DNA of 51,071 nt, from the IMG/VR virus record IMGVR_UViG_3300042542_004918, positions 1-51,071 of that record, one strand, 5' to 3'. The DNA is from a virus. Positions 34,849-42,391 of the stretch are shown piece by piece; position 1 is the first letter of the stretch, and each line of letters begins with the position of its first letter. The notes beneath the pieces are model-generated. The model was not told the DNA's origin, ran no database searches, and saw only the letters and a program-made list of their open reading frames with translations. The position numbers were made by a program, and so were the translations under genes.

Positions 34849-35022
34849 ATGCGTAAGCCACCGAGATTAGTACAACTCTATAAACTACTAGAGATGGTTG
34901 ACTCTGCAATGCTTGGAAACGATTGGCAGAGTAAACAAGAATTAAGAAGAATAAGAAAAGCAACAATTGCTGAAATAAAAGACATAGAACAAAAACTACA
35001 TGACATGAATATGGTACAATAG
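34849..35022 (+). CDS. Small hypothetical protein before recA (57 aa)
   Basis: Reads M-R-K-P-P-R-L-V-Q-L-Y-K-L-L-E and continues as a charged helix (R-R-I-R-K-A-T-I-A-E-I-K-D). A TATAAT box lies at 34801-34806, and AAAGGATATAA precedes the ATG. The stop is 4 nt before the recA start, so it is probably co-transcribed with recA. Function unknown. Confidence 0.7.
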   Translation: MRKPPRLVQLYKLLEMVDSAMLGNDWQSKQELRRIRKATIAEIKDIEQKLHDMNMVQ

Positions 35023-35026
35023 AAAC

Positions 35027-36022
35027 ATGTCTGATGAAAAGTCACTTGAATTAGCAATTGCCCAACTTGAAAGACAGTTTGGCATTGGTGCAGTAATGAG
35101 ACTCGGATCTTCCGAAGTCAAACAATGGCCATCTGTTCCAACTGGAGCAATGTCACTTGATTCTATTCTTGGTATAGATGGACTTCCACTAGGAAGAATC
35201 GTAGAGATCTATGGGCCAGAATCTTCTGGTAAATCTACTATCTCTTTATCTCTAGTTGCCCAAGCCCAAAAGATGGGACTCAAGTGTGCTTACATAGATG
35301 CAGAGCATGCTTTAGATCCAGCATACATGGATGCACTAGGAATAAACTTAGATGATCTTCTACTAGCTCAACCAGATTATGGCGAGCAAGCATTAGAAAT
35401 TGTAGATAGGTTAATTCGCACCGGAGAGATAGGCGTTGTCGTAGTTGACTCAGTTGCCTCATTAGTTCCTAAAGCAGAGCTAGAAGGCGATATGGAGGCC
35501 AATCAGATGGGTCTACAGGCACGAATGATGTCAAAAGGTTTGCGCAAGCTAGTTGGTCTAGCTAATGAGCATAAGACTCTGATTATTTTCATTAATCAAT
35601 TGAGAAGTAAAATTGGAGTTATGTTTGGTAACCCAGAGACTACACCTGGTGGGATGGCACTTAAGTATGCAGCATCAGTTCGAATTGATCTTCGCAAGAA
35701 AGAAGACTTGAAAGACAAATCCGGAAACTCAATTGGGATTAAAGTCAAAGCCAAAATTATTAAGAATAAAATGGCTCCACCAATGAAGATTACTGAATTT
35801 GATATTTACTATGGAAAAGGCGTAGATAACTTTGGATGCCTTTTGGATTTAGGAATGCAATCCGGGCTATTTACACAACGTGGTGCTTGGGTTTATTATA
35901 ACGGCGAGTCTTTCTCGCAGGGTAGAGACAACGCCATAGAAAAACTAAAAGGCGATTCTGAGCTTGCAAAAAAAGTTGAGGAGCAAATTAAAAATGGGTT
36001 TCAACCCGACACTGTGTCCTGA
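35027..36022 (+). CDS. recA: RecA recombinase
   Basis: 331 aa. Walker A G-P-E-S-S-G-K-S-T near residue 64, Y-I-D-A-E-H-A-L-D-P near residue 92, V-V-V-D-S-V-A-S-L-V-P near residue 138 (Walker B), and I-F-I-N-Q-L-R-S-K-I-G with T-P-G-G-M-A-L-K-Y near residue 195 (L2) are all present. It forms ATP-dependent filaments on single-stranded DNA for recombination and repair. It is slightly shorter at the C-terminus than cellular RecA. No CGG codon is in frame. The following zinc-ribbon gene starts inside its last codons. Confidence 0.97.
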   Translation: MSDEKSLELAIAQLERQFGIGAVMRLGSSEVKQWPSVPTGAMSLDSILGIDGLPLGRIVEIYGPESSGKSTISLSLVAQAQKMGLKCAYIDAEHALDPAYMDALGINLDDLLLAQPDYGEQALEIVDRLIRTGEIGVVVVDSVASLVPKAELEGDMEANQMGLQARMMSKGLRKLVGLANEHKTLIIFINQLRSKIGVMFGNPETTPGGMALKYAASVRIDLRKKEDLKDKSGNSIGIKVKAKIIKNKMAPPMKITEFDIYYGKGVDNFGCLLDLGMQSGLFTQRGAWVYYNGESFSQGRDNAIEKLKGDSELAKKVEEQIKNGFQPDTVS

Positions 36023-36155
36023 TTGTAATTATCCCCCTAAGTTTATTCTTACGGCTCTTCCAAAAGAAGATTATGAAGACAATAAACAAAGATATAGTGT
36101 AAGGTGTAGAGACTGTGACGATTTTTGGGTGGAGATTGATGAAGAAGAAAATTAA
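35994..36155 (+). CDS. Zinc-ribbon protein (53 aa)
   Basis: Starts M-G-F-N-P-T-L-C-P-D-C inside the recA C-terminus (29-nt overlap), with GAGGAG about 11 nt upstream. It has C-P-D-C and V-R-C-R-D-C-D separated by about 30 residues, giving a zinc ribbon, then an acidic tail. An earlier in-frame start at 35964 is less likely because it has no good SD and adds only basic sequence. Function unknown. Confidence 0.75.
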   Translation: MGFNPTLCPDCNYPPKFILTALPKEDYEDNKQRYSVRCRDCDDFWVEIDEEEN

Positions 36156-36273
36156 ATGCTTTAAGGTCGTAAGACAGGATCCAAAGAAAGATAACAGCTC
36201 AACAAAGCTTCAGGTCAGTCAGATAGGTTCTTACGTAGATTACTACGACTTGTTTAAGAAGCTCGAAAAGTAA
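36139..36273 (+). CDS. Small basic hypothetical protein (44 aa)
   Basis: Reads M-K-K-K-I-K-C-F-K-V-V-R-Q-D and ends D-L-F-K-K-L-E-K. It starts within the end of the zinc-ribbon gene (17-nt overlap) and is immediately followed by a promoter-like AT-rich stretch before the 93-aa gene. The sequence is amphipathic and lysine-rich; no family is recognised. Confidence 0.6.
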   Translation: MKKKIKCFKVVRQDPKKDNSSTKLQVSQIGSYVDYYDLFKKLEK

Positions 36274-36360
36274 CCAACTTTCCGCCGACAAATTTTTTTG
36301 GATTTTTTTCAAATTACTGGCGTTACTATAAGTTTATATGTATAGGAGATTCTAGTATAT

Positions 36361-36642
36361 ATGGATTTTTTCAATAGATTTATGAGCTTTTTTGAAAGCG
36401 AAACATCTCGACAAGAATTCATGGACTTCTTACTGCCAGAAGGTCTCGAAGAAGACGAAGACAAGATGATCACAGGTCACATCTCTGATCGAGGTGAAAT
36501 AGTCTTTTCAGTATTTCCCATGGAACAATGGGAACTCATTTTGGAAATGTCTCGTATTATTAAAAAAGATGTAGAAGAAATAGTAAAAGACCTCGGTCCG
36601 GAAGAAGCTCATCAGCTTTACATTGGTCCGAACCGAGGCTAG
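36361..36642 (+). CDS. Hypothetical acidic protein (93 aa)
   Basis: Starts M-D-F-F-N-R-F-M-S-F-F-E-S-E and is strongly acidic. The helix I-I-K-K-D-V-E-E-I-V-K-D-L is followed by G-P-E-E-A-H-Q-L-Y-I. GGAG lies 15 nt upstream of the ATG, after an AT-rich promoter-like region. Acidic small early proteins of phages often bind host factors or mimic DNA, but no specific family is visible. Confidence 0.75.
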   Translation: MDFFNRFMSFFESETSRQEFMDFLLPEGLEEDEDKMITGHISDRGEIVFSVFPMEQWELILEMSRIIKKDVEEIVKDLGPEEAHQLYIGPNRG

Positions 36643-36646
36643 TTAC

Positions 36647-37183
36647 TTAGATTAACTTTGAGTTAGCTCCACTCAAGTAGTTCTCTTGGTACGTGTCATA
36701 CACAACACATCCATATATTTCCTGTGCTAGTCTGCGTGACCTAATGGTGTAGTACCATGGTAACGATTGGTGGCTTTGTATAACTGCACATGGTGTTTCT
36801 TTTTTATTTCTTGTAGAAAAAGAATAAATCTTTACTTTAGACTTTTTCAAAGCTTGCTCATAAGAAGGAGGAATAAGTAATGTGTCTGGATTCTTATAAT
36901 CTACAAAAACCGCCGCATCAAAGTCGAGCTTCTTGTTTCGATACAAGGGATAAATAATATTACAGTCAACTCCATGAGCCATTAAAACAACTTTTTCATA
37001 GGAGTAGTCCTGGATCATTTTGAACTTCTTCCAGACTTCTCTAGAGTTTTCCTCTAGGTCTATAGAAGTATCGTAATTAAAAGTTAGAATATCATGATCT
37101 TTCATGAACTCTTGTAAAAGACTGTTTGATGAGAACAACTTCTCTGATGCTACTATAAGTTTTCTATTTGTTTTATTAAGCAT
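36647..37183 (-). CDS. Hypothetical protein (178 aa)
   Basis: Starts M-L-N-K-T-N-R-K-L-I-V-A-S-E-K-L-F and has an alternating beta/alpha pattern: L-T-F-N-Y-D-T-S-I-D, K-V-V-L-M-A-H-G-V-D, F-D-A-A-V-F-V-D-Y and C-A-V-I-Q-S-H. This could be a Rossmann-like or nucleoside-deoxyribosyltransferase-like fold, but the catalytic pattern is not clear. It is on the strand opposite its plus-strand neighbours. Confidence 0.65.
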   Translation of the reverse strand: MLNKTNRKLIVASEKLFSSNSLLQEFMKDHDILTFNYDTSIDLEENSREVWKKFKMIQDYSYEKVVLMAHGVDCNIIYPLYRNKKLDFDAAVFVDYKNPDTLLIPPSYEQALKKSKVKIYSFSTRNKKETPCAVIQSHQSLPWYYTIRSRRLAQEIYGCVVYDTYQENYLSGANSKLI

Positions 37184-37197
37184 TGTCTGTGTGCCCT

Positions 37198-37395
37198 TCA
37201 GTTTGCATACCCATAATTATCCATGTCAAAATCCACATACTCGTCTACATATCCTTTTCCATAGTGTCTAGAAGAATAATTCTCTGCCGGCTCTGTATCT
37301 ACCCACATAGAGCAATCAGGACAACGTACAGAGCTAGACATAGCATCTTTAATGATGAATTCTGATACACACTTATCGCAGTTCATGAAGTTCAT
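37198..37395 (-). CDS. Small zinc-ribbon protein (65 aa)
   Basis: Reads M-N-F-M-N-C-D-K-C-V and has a second pair, R-C-P-D-C-S-M-W, about 20 residues later; the C-terminus is rich in Asp, Tyr and Gly. The minus-strand context AAAGGATAAATCA before the ATG is an acceptable SD. It is followed by the 178-aa gene, in the same transcript. Confidence 0.7.
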   Translation of the reverse strand: MNFMNCDKCVSEFIIKDAMSSSVRCPDCSMWVDTEPAENYSSRHYGKGYVDEYVDFDMDNYGYAN

Positions 37396-37645
37396 TGATT
37401 TATCCTTTATGGTTTTTTATTTCCCGGGGCCTTCCCGAATACCCAGAACCTATCAGGTGTGAGTATAGATTGCAACCTGTAGGGAAAACTTTTTTGAGAA
37501 ACATATATAAATGTATATAAAGTCATACTAGGGTAAAAATAAGGGAAAAATTTTAGGGTGGTAATAGTGGATACATACGTGTCCTTTGACCTTTTAACAT
37601 GCCCACCCGGGTATGGGGTCTTACCATCACTAACAAAGGAGAACA

Positions 37646-37882
37646 ATGCGTAAAGCTATTGTCATACTCATCTCAGTCCTTACAGTCACTGTAATGGGTT
37701 GTTCAAGCAAGGTTGCAGTTTGCGACGGTTCAATCCACACTGTTCGTAGTGGGGATACCATCGTAGCTATTGCACAGCTACACTGCACAAGCAACATCGA
37801 AGTAGCTATCGATCAGCTTGTCCTGCAGTACGGTAGTGACATCACCCCAGGTCAGCTAATCCAGCTTCCTGGTAACCAATAG
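37646..37882 (+). CDS. Lipoprotein with LysM domain (78 aa)
   Basis: The N-terminus M-R-K-A-I-V-I-L-I-S-V-L-T-V-T-V-M-G-C is a lipoprotein signal peptide with lipobox V-M-G-C. The mature part has H-T-V-R-S-G-D-T-I-V-A-I-A, the start of a LysM peptidoglycan-binding domain, ending D-I-T-P-G-Q-L-I-Q-L-P. AAAGGAG lies 7 nt before the ATG. A peptidoglycan-bound lipoprotein made by a phage could block superinfection or aid lysis; this is inference. Confidence 0.85.
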   Translation: MRKAIVILISVLTVTVMGCSSKVAVCDGSIHTVRSGDTIVAIAQLHCTSNIEVAIDQLVLQYGSDITPGQLIQLPGNQ

Positions 37883-37894
37883 AAAGGAATAAGC

Positions 37895-38170
37895 ATGAAG
37901 CTTTACTCCTATACATGCACTAACCCTGGATGCAGGTGTGGTAATCCACTACTGCCAAAGTATCCAGAGGGTCATCGCAGCAGGATGTGGTCCTACTGTG
38001 ACGCATGTTATGTCCGGATCTTTCCGAAAGCATCGGTAAAGAAAAGGCTTACAAAGGTAGCTAAGTCACAGCCCACCATCACAGCAGAGCGTTGCTCCAT
38101 GTGTAGTGGATTGTACGACCCTAGTACTGTAGCAAATGCTGACATGCTTTTGTGTCAACGTTGCTACTAA
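37895..38170 (+). CDS. Cysteine-rich zinc-finger protein (91 aa)
   Basis: Contains C-T-N-P-G-C-R-C-G near residue 8, W-S-Y-C-D-A-C-Y near residue 33, C-S-M-C near residue 68 and L-C-Q-R-C-Y at the very end: four Cys clusters making one or two zinc sites. It includes an in-frame CGG at 38015 read as Arg (C-Y-V-R-I-F-P), and the ORF continues normally, in contrast to the late genes. Followed by a strong terminator. Confidence 0.78.
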   Translation: MKLYSYTCTNPGCRCGNPLLPKYPEGHRSRMWSYCDACYVRIFPKASVKKRLTKVAKSQPTITAERCSMCSGLYDPSTVANADMLLCQRCY

Positions 38171-38210
38171 TACCTATTAGTAAATAAGGTTAATTAAAAA
38201 TAAGAAAATT

Positions 38211-38249
38211 GTTCCCCTGGGGCTTCGGCTCTGGGGGAACTTTTTTTTT
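38211..38249 (+). terminator. Intrinsic terminator, first copy of duplicated leader block
   Basis: A 13-bp stem with TTCG tetraloop (GTTCCCCTGGGGC paired with GCTCTGGGGGAAC, including G-U pairs) is followed by nine T residues. It ends the 91-aa gene transcript and immediately precedes the structured leader of the 45-aa gene. Confidence 0.92.
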
Positions 38250-38334
38250 ATGGATAGGAGACCGATCTCTTATCCCCGTCAACAGGCGGTTCCTGTTACT
38301 TTCTCAGTATCAAGCTGGGGGAAAGGAGAGTGCC
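38250..38334 (+). ncRNA. Structured 5' leader, copy 1 (three hairpins)
   Basis: After the terminator come hairpin 1 (GGATAGGAGA...TCTCTTATCC, 38252-38275), hairpin 2 (AACAGGCGGTTCCTGTT, 38281-38297), hairpin 3 (CTCAGTATCAAGCTGGG, 38303-38319) and then AAAGGAG before the ATG at 38335. Copy 2 at 38540-38625 keeps the same order with compensatory stem changes, which indicates selection on RNA structure. The role (attenuation, stability or translation control) is unknown. Confidence 0.6.
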
Positions 38335-38472
38335 ATGAGGTACTGTCCAGACTGCTTGCACACCATCGATCAATGTGATATTGATTGTGTGTCTAGCGAA
38401 GAATACTACACTGGCAGGTGTCAGGATTGTGGCTTTGAAGGCTGCATCTGTGACCCTGCTGACGAGGACTAA
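38335..38472 (+). CDS. Small Cys-rich protein (45 aa)
   Basis: Reads M-R-Y-C-P-D-C-L-H-T-I-D-Q-C-D and has C-Q-D-C-G-F-E-G-C-I-C-D near the end: two CxxC pairs plus extra cysteines, a zinc-binding microprotein with an acidic end. The start is chosen because AAAGGAG lies 7-8 nt upstream. It follows structured leader copy 1. Confidence 0.8.
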   Translation: MRYCPDCLHTIDQCDIDCVSSEEYYTGRCQDCGFEGCICDPADED

Positions 38473-38501
38473 CTATCCTCAGAAGTATATAAGAAACGTG
38501 T

Positions 38502-38539
38502 CTCCCTCAGGGCTTCGGCTCTGGGGGAGCTCTTTTTTT
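38502..38539 (+). terminator. Intrinsic terminator, second copy of duplicated leader block
   Basis: A 12-bp stem with a TTCG loop (CTCCCTCAGGGC paired with GCTCTGGGGGAG) is followed by a T tract (38533-38539). It ends the 45-aa gene. The sequence is diverged from the first copy but the pairing is kept. Confidence 0.92.
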
Positions 38540-38625
38540 ACGGATAGGGTAGAGATCCCTGAATCCCCGTCAACAGGCGGTTCCTGTTATCTTCTCAGTA
38601 TAAAGCTGAGGGAAAGGAGAATGTC
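38540..38625 (+). ncRNA. Structured 5' leader, copy 2 (three hairpins)
   Basis: Hairpin 1 (GGATAGGG...CCCTGAATCC region, 38542-38566), hairpin 2 (AACAGGCGGTTCCTGTT, 38572-38588, identical to copy 1) and hairpin 3 (CTCAGTATAAAGCTGAG, 38594-38610) lead into GGAAAGGAG and the ATG at 38626. It controls the 926-aa gene. An upstream ATG at 38621 starts a two-codon frame ending ATGTCATGA, overlapping the real start. Confidence 0.6.
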
Positions 38626-41406
38626 ATGAAGACATATCTCGTCAAGTATACCGGATCCGATATATGGATCCCCGTTGAGGCTGATAGCAGCTATGCAGTT
38701 GCTTCCCAGCTTCTCTTGGACCAGAAGTCCGGCACAATCAAAGGTGCTCCCAAGCAAGAGGTCACTCAGCCTTTTGACCGGACCACTAACCACCTTAACC
38801 CTGATGTAAATATTCAGGACAACAAAAAGGAGCCAAACATGGTAAAGACCACTACCCAAGGAGGTGCTATGATCAAGGAATACTTGATTGAAACTACCAC
38901 AATTAACGACACAGTAATCAGCCGTGTTATTACTAACGATCCTGATTATTGGCTCACCAAGATAGGTGTTGTCATCGTTCACGAAATCAACCGTGGTAAC
39001 TACAAGTTTGCCATGCTTGAGGATCGGTTTTCTCATGAGAGCTTTTGTGTAACCATCACAGCTTTCAAGAACCCATTCACTGGTGACCATCAGAAGGTTG
39101 ATTCATCTCTTATCAGCAAGCCTAAGGATATCATCTTTGGTTATGCTGACTTCGATGCAGAAACCACCATCCGTATCAAGGGCTACAACAGCAAAGACTA
39201 TGTCAACATGGCTAAGTATGGCTTTGTTATTGGCAACTCCGATAAGATGGTAAAGCGTCTTGTGGAACTAGTCAAGTCCGTTAGTGGATATGCAGTTCAC
39301 AAAGGTGACAGCAAGAAGCTCCGTATCAAGGTCTTGTCCTATCAGGAGATCCGCAAAGCTCTTCCTCACCTGGTTGATGACCTTGCTGCTGAGAAGACTA
39401 TGGATGGTATCTCTATCGGTGCCGTAGAAACAGTACGGTATGTCTATCGCAATAGTGGCCATGGTCACATTGTGCGTCAGATAAATGATAATAAGATCAC
39501 CAACCATACCGTTCGTATTGTTACAAACGTGAATGGTGTAGCTGGCTTGATCAAGGGTAACCTCATCACTGGACAACGTGATAAGATCAATGCTCGCTTT
39601 CGTAAGCTTGGTATCATTGGTAAAGGTGAGACATATGACATCTTTACATCTGTGGATAACTTCAAGAAGGAGTTTGGCACTGATGGTACTTGGGAAATGA
39701 TTACACTGGAACCACACCATGGTCCTGGCATAGTCAAGACTAATGATCAGATGCTTGCTCAATATCAGGGAATTCCTGGTGTATTTGAGTTTGGCGAGAT
39801 GCTTGATACCTTCCAGGTTGTGCTGGATAAAGCTTTCGACGACATGGTAGAGGGCAAGGATATCGAGATGCTCAATAACATCATGCCAGAACGTGCAACC
39901 ACTGAGGCTGAGAAGATCTCTCACATCAATGATGGCCAGTTCACGTCCAAGACAAACAAGATGGCAGCAATGCTTAATGATCTTGACCTTGGTATTGGTA
40001 TCAGCCAGACTATGATGTTCATGCGAGCAAATGGACTCAAGAAGATGTTCCTGGATGAGTATGACAACACTGGCAGCCTTCGTAAAGTAGGCACCTGTTG
40101 GAAAGCTCCGTCCAAGTCAAAGAAGTCATTCGTCTTCATGCCATGGGCTTATCGTGCTTATGTCATGACCAAAGAGGTTGTTTACCTTGCTGGCTATGAT
40201 GTAGACCTTACAAGCGACGAGGGCATGTACCATGAGGAAACTCAGACATTCATGATCCCTGGTAATCAAGCTGCTGAGATCCTTGGCAAACTTGGTGGTG
40301 CAGACCTTGATGATGAGATTGGAGTTCATATTCGCCTAATGGTGACTAAGGATAACAATACTCGCCTTGTGGCATTCATTGTTCGCACCCCAAATGACTG
40401 GAGTGAGTTTCATATCATGGATGTAGACGGGTTTGGACCTGTTTTCCTTGGTAAGGATGACGGAATCAACCTTCCTACCATCTACGAGAAGGACTTTGAC
40501 AAGTTCAACAGCACTGCTCGCAATGGCAAGCTTCCATCCAAGGTTCGTGGATCTGACCGTCCTCAGCACCCTGTTTGGAACTGGGAACTTACTCGCTACA
40601 ACTATAACACCTCTCTCTATAAGGGAGCAGGAGTTGGTGGTCAAGTTAAGACCAAGATGCTTTGGTATAGCACCTACGATTCCCCATTCAACACTCTGCC
40701 ATGTGCAAACGAGGATATGATTGACGCTCTGCAACAGTGCAAGGGTGACAAGAACGACCTCAGTACTTTGGTCAAGTGGTCTGACAATACTCTTGCAACT
40801 CTCGTAACTGAGAAGAAGATCGATGCCTACTGGTGGTACAGTCGCAACATGAATGCTGCATGTATTCGCCTCAAGCAGAGCAGGGCCATCAATAGCTGGC
40901 TTGGCAATCTTTCTCCTGAGCAGTCTCCGATTGTTCGTGACTTCATGATCCCTCGTGAAATGATGGTGCGTGAGACTCACAACAAGATGATTAGCTGGCT
41001 GAACGTCAACATCAAGGAGATCCCTGAGTTGAACATCACCATCCATGGCCAGAATGAGGATCGTTTCCGCAAACTCGTTACGGAGCTCAAGAACCAGTTC
41101 ACCGTTCCTGCAAACATCAAGAACGACAAAGCTGCAATCTCTGAGCACTATGACAATGTAGCAATTGCCATAGCTGATCGTTTTGCCTCCTACAAGGAAA
41201 GGCTCAACGACGATGTCAAGTTCCACAAGTTCATCCTGAGCATGACTCGCATGTCCTACATCAGGAAGTCTGAGTCAGTCAAGCTCAAGCACGACGACCG
41301 GAATAACTTTGATCGTTGGCTCTTCACCTCTCCCAAGAACTCTGACCATATGGTCCTTGAGTACTTCTATGAGGCAATGCTCTGGTTCCGTAACAGGGAC
41401 AAGTAG
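38626..41406 (+). CDS. Large early protein, possible divergent double-psi-barrel RNA polymerase (926 aa)
   Basis: The largest plus-strand gene, with GC-rich, apparently optimised codons. I do not recognise the family with confidence. Near residue 560 is E-I-L-G-K-L-G-G-A-D-L-D-D-E-I-G-V-H-I-R-L, which resembles the catalytic loop of RNA polymerases (N-A-D-F-D-G-D in beta-prime; G-G-D-L-D-G-D-x-Y in QDE-1/RdRP-like enzymes). The length is close to that of the single-subunit phage enzyme YonO. The middle Gly is replaced and the third acid would be Glu, so the assignment is tentative. Around residue 510 are several Lys residues (K-A-P-S-K-S-K-K-S). CGG is used as Arg at least four times (e.g. 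38779, 41299). Confidence 0.85.
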   Translation: MKTYLVKYTGSDIWIPVEADSSYAVASQLLLDQKSGTIKGAPKQEVTQPFDRTTNHLNPDVNIQDNKKEPNMVKTTTQGGAMIKEYLIETTTINDTVISRVITNDPDYWLTKIGVVIVHEINRGNYKFAMLEDRFSHESFCVTITAFKNPFTGDHQKVDSSLISKPKDIIFGYADFDAETTIRIKGYNSKDYVNMAKYGFVIGNSDKMVKRLVELVKSVSGYAVHKGDSKKLRIKVLSYQEIRKALPHLVDDLAAEKTMDGISIGAVETVRYVYRNSGHGHIVRQINDNKITNHTVRIVTNVNGVAGLIKGNLITGQRDKINARFRKLGIIGKGETYDIFTSVDNFKKEFGTDGTWEMITLEPHHGPGIVKTNDQMLAQYQGIPGVFEFGEMLDTFQVVLDKAFDDMVEGKDIEMLNNIMPERATTEAEKISHINDGQFTSKTNKMAAMLNDLDLGIGISQTMMFMRANGLKKMFLDEYDNTGSLRKVGTCWKAPSKSKKSFVFMPWAYRAYVMTKEVVYLAGYDVDLTSDEGMYHEETQTFMIPGNQAAEILGKLGGADLDDEIGVHIRLMVTKDNNTRLVAFIVRTPNDWSEFHIMDVDGFGPVFLGKDDGINLPTIYEKDFDKFNSTARNGKLPSKVRGSDRPQHPVWNWELTRYNYNTSLYKGAGVGGQVKTKMLWYSTYDSPFNTLPCANEDMIDALQQCKGDKNDLSTLVKWSDNTLATLVTEKKIDAYWWYSRNMNAACIRLKQSRAINSWLGNLSPEQSPIVRDFMIPREMMVRETHNKMISWLNVNIKEIPELNITIHGQNEDRFRKLVTELKNQFTVPANIKNDKAAISEHYDNVAIAIADRFASYKERLNDDVKFHKFILSMTRMSYIRKSESVKLKHDDRNNFDRWLFTSPKNSDHMVLEYFYEAMLWFRNRDK

Positions 41407-41774
41407 TAGTTAGAGTTATTCTAAAACCCTAGGGGAGGACTCAATCAGTCCCCAGAAAGGGCCTACCTCGAGTCTCCGGAACAACTCCGGGCTACCTTCG
41501 TGGTTCACACTCCCCTATCAACGCTACGCTCGTCCCGTGAGGACTCGCTACGCCTACATTCTAAAGTCACTGCGCGGAAACCCCACGCAACACTTATCTG
41601 CCAACGCTACGCTCGCCCTGTGGGGGCTCGCTAAGCGTATATTCTAAAGTCACTGCGCGGAAAGTCCACGCAAGACTCACAGCAAAATCTCGGGTAGTTG
41701 CGCTTCGGCGTGGTCTATCCAAGAAAAGGGATATCAACCGATACCCACAACATCAAGCACTTGGAGGTGCCAAA
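41407..41774 (+). ncRNA. Non-coding region rich in hairpins
   Basis: No gene is supported here. The region holds a hairpin GGGGAGGACT/AGTCCCC (about 41431-41452), CTCCGG pairs near 41474-41490, two ~72-bp direct repeats (41519-41590 and 41602-41672, described separately) and a CCAAGAAAAGGG motif at 41719-41730 before the 143-aa gene. It may be a long 5' UTR or a source of small RNAs. Confidence 0.45.
41519..41672 (+). repeat. Two tandem ~72-bp repeats with covarying hairpins
   Basis: The unit is CAACGCTACGCTCG, a 4-bp hairpin, CTCGCTA(C/A)GC, ATTCTAAAGTCACTGCGCGG and a CCACGCAA end. Copy 1 has GTCC/GGAC as the stem, and copy 2 has GCCC/GGGC with a changed loop (CGTGA versus TGTGG), a compensatory change. 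A second stem TGCG...CGCA is present in both. Copies at 41519-41590 and 41602-41672. Confidence 0.75.
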
Positions 41775-42206
41775 ATGAGTGATACACTCAACGCAATGCA
41801 AACTGAGGTCTACTTGAACACTTCTCCGGACGTGAACAAGTCTTCCTTGTGGCTCAAGCCTATTTCTGGCAAAACTAGCCCACTGTTTCCTGAGTCTACT
41901 GTGTGGGTTAATCTACCTACTAAGTCGGCTCAAGTTAACATGGCTAATTTCTTGCGGGAAATCTTCGGCAAAAAGGTAGCCACGTTGGTCATTGATTTGA
42001 CCGCCATCCAAGCAACCAGCAACGGTTCCATGAATATCAAATTCGCGGACTTTGCTGCACTCAAGGCTGCTATGCGTGTCACTGACAAGCAAGTAGTCGT
42101 TGCTACAACTGAAGAAGAAGACGAGTTCTTTACCGACCTTAAGGGTTTGGTAACAGAACTTGAATTCCAGTCTCCAGTTGTGGATGATAACGACGAACCT
42201 TGGTGA
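41775..42206 (+). CDS. Hypothetical protein (143 aa)
   Basis: Starts M-S-D-T-L-N-A-M-Q-T-E-V-Y-L-N and includes L-W-L-K-P-I-S-G-K and V-A-T-L-V-I-D-L-T-A-I-Q, with an acidic C-terminus (V-V-D-D-N-D-E-P-W) like those of single-strand-binding and replisome-interacting proteins. TTGGAGGTG lies 8 nt before the ATG. CGG is used in frame at 41955 (L-R-E). The stop is followed within 6 nt by a pseudoknot candidate. Confidence 0.75.
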   Translation: MSDTLNAMQTEVYLNTSPDVNKSSLWLKPISGKTSPLFPESTVWVNLPTKSAQVNMANFLREIFGKKVATLVIDLTAIQATSNGSMNIKFADFAALKAAMRVTDKQVVVATTEEEDEFFTDLKGLVTELEFQSPVVDDNDEPW

Positions 42207-42211
42207 CTCGT

Positions 42212-42251
42212 GAAGACCTGAGTATGTCTTTAAACTGCTTACCCGACGGGG
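42212..42251 (+). ncRNA. H-type pseudoknot candidate, copy 1
   Basis: Stem GAAGAC/GTCTTT (42212-42217, 42226-42231) closes the loop CTGAGTAT, whose TGAGTA can pair with TGCTTA at 42236-42241. Then CCC-GAC-GGGG follows. The architecture matches copies 2 and 3 with changed but complementary stems. It starts six nucleotides after the stop of the 143-aa gene. Confidence 0.6.
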
Positions 42252-42288
42252 TTCAAGGATATCTGTAGTCCTTGGTAAAATGCACAGA

Positions 42289-42348
42289 CGGAGCCTGAGT
42301 ATGCTCTGCGCAAAACTGCTCAACCCCCCTCTACCCAAGAAAAGGGGA
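42289..42348 (+). ncRNA. H-type pseudoknot candidate, copy 2
   Basis: Stem CGGAGC/GCTCTG (42289-42294, 42303-42308) closes the same loop CTGAGTAT, pairing with TGCTCA at 42317-42322. It is followed by CCCCCC and, 14 nt on, the AAGAAAAGGGG motif, so CCCC may pair with GGGG (42344-42347). It is in the leader of the 52-aa gene. Confidence 0.6.
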
Positions 42349-42391
42349 TTGTCCTTTGCGACTTTCCCATAGTAGCACTAGGAGGTGCAAC

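Noticed and set aside
37440-37500. Fourth pseudoknot copy near 37.45 kb
   Set aside because: CAGGT/ACCTG can pair, but the loop, spacer and CCC..GGGG features of the other copies are missing.
37407-37646. 79-aa minus-strand ORF
   Set aside because: No SD, overlaps the LysM promoter region and has random-looking composition.
40336-41226. 296-aa antisense ORF in the 926-aa gene
   Set aside because: It is a codon-bias shadow of the plus-strand gene, with no SD or domain.
41530-41555. Hammerhead ribozyme in the 41.5-kb repeats
   Set aside because: GTCCCGTGAGGAC resembles a hammerhead stem II, but CUGAUGA and GAAA core elements and stem I/III are absent.
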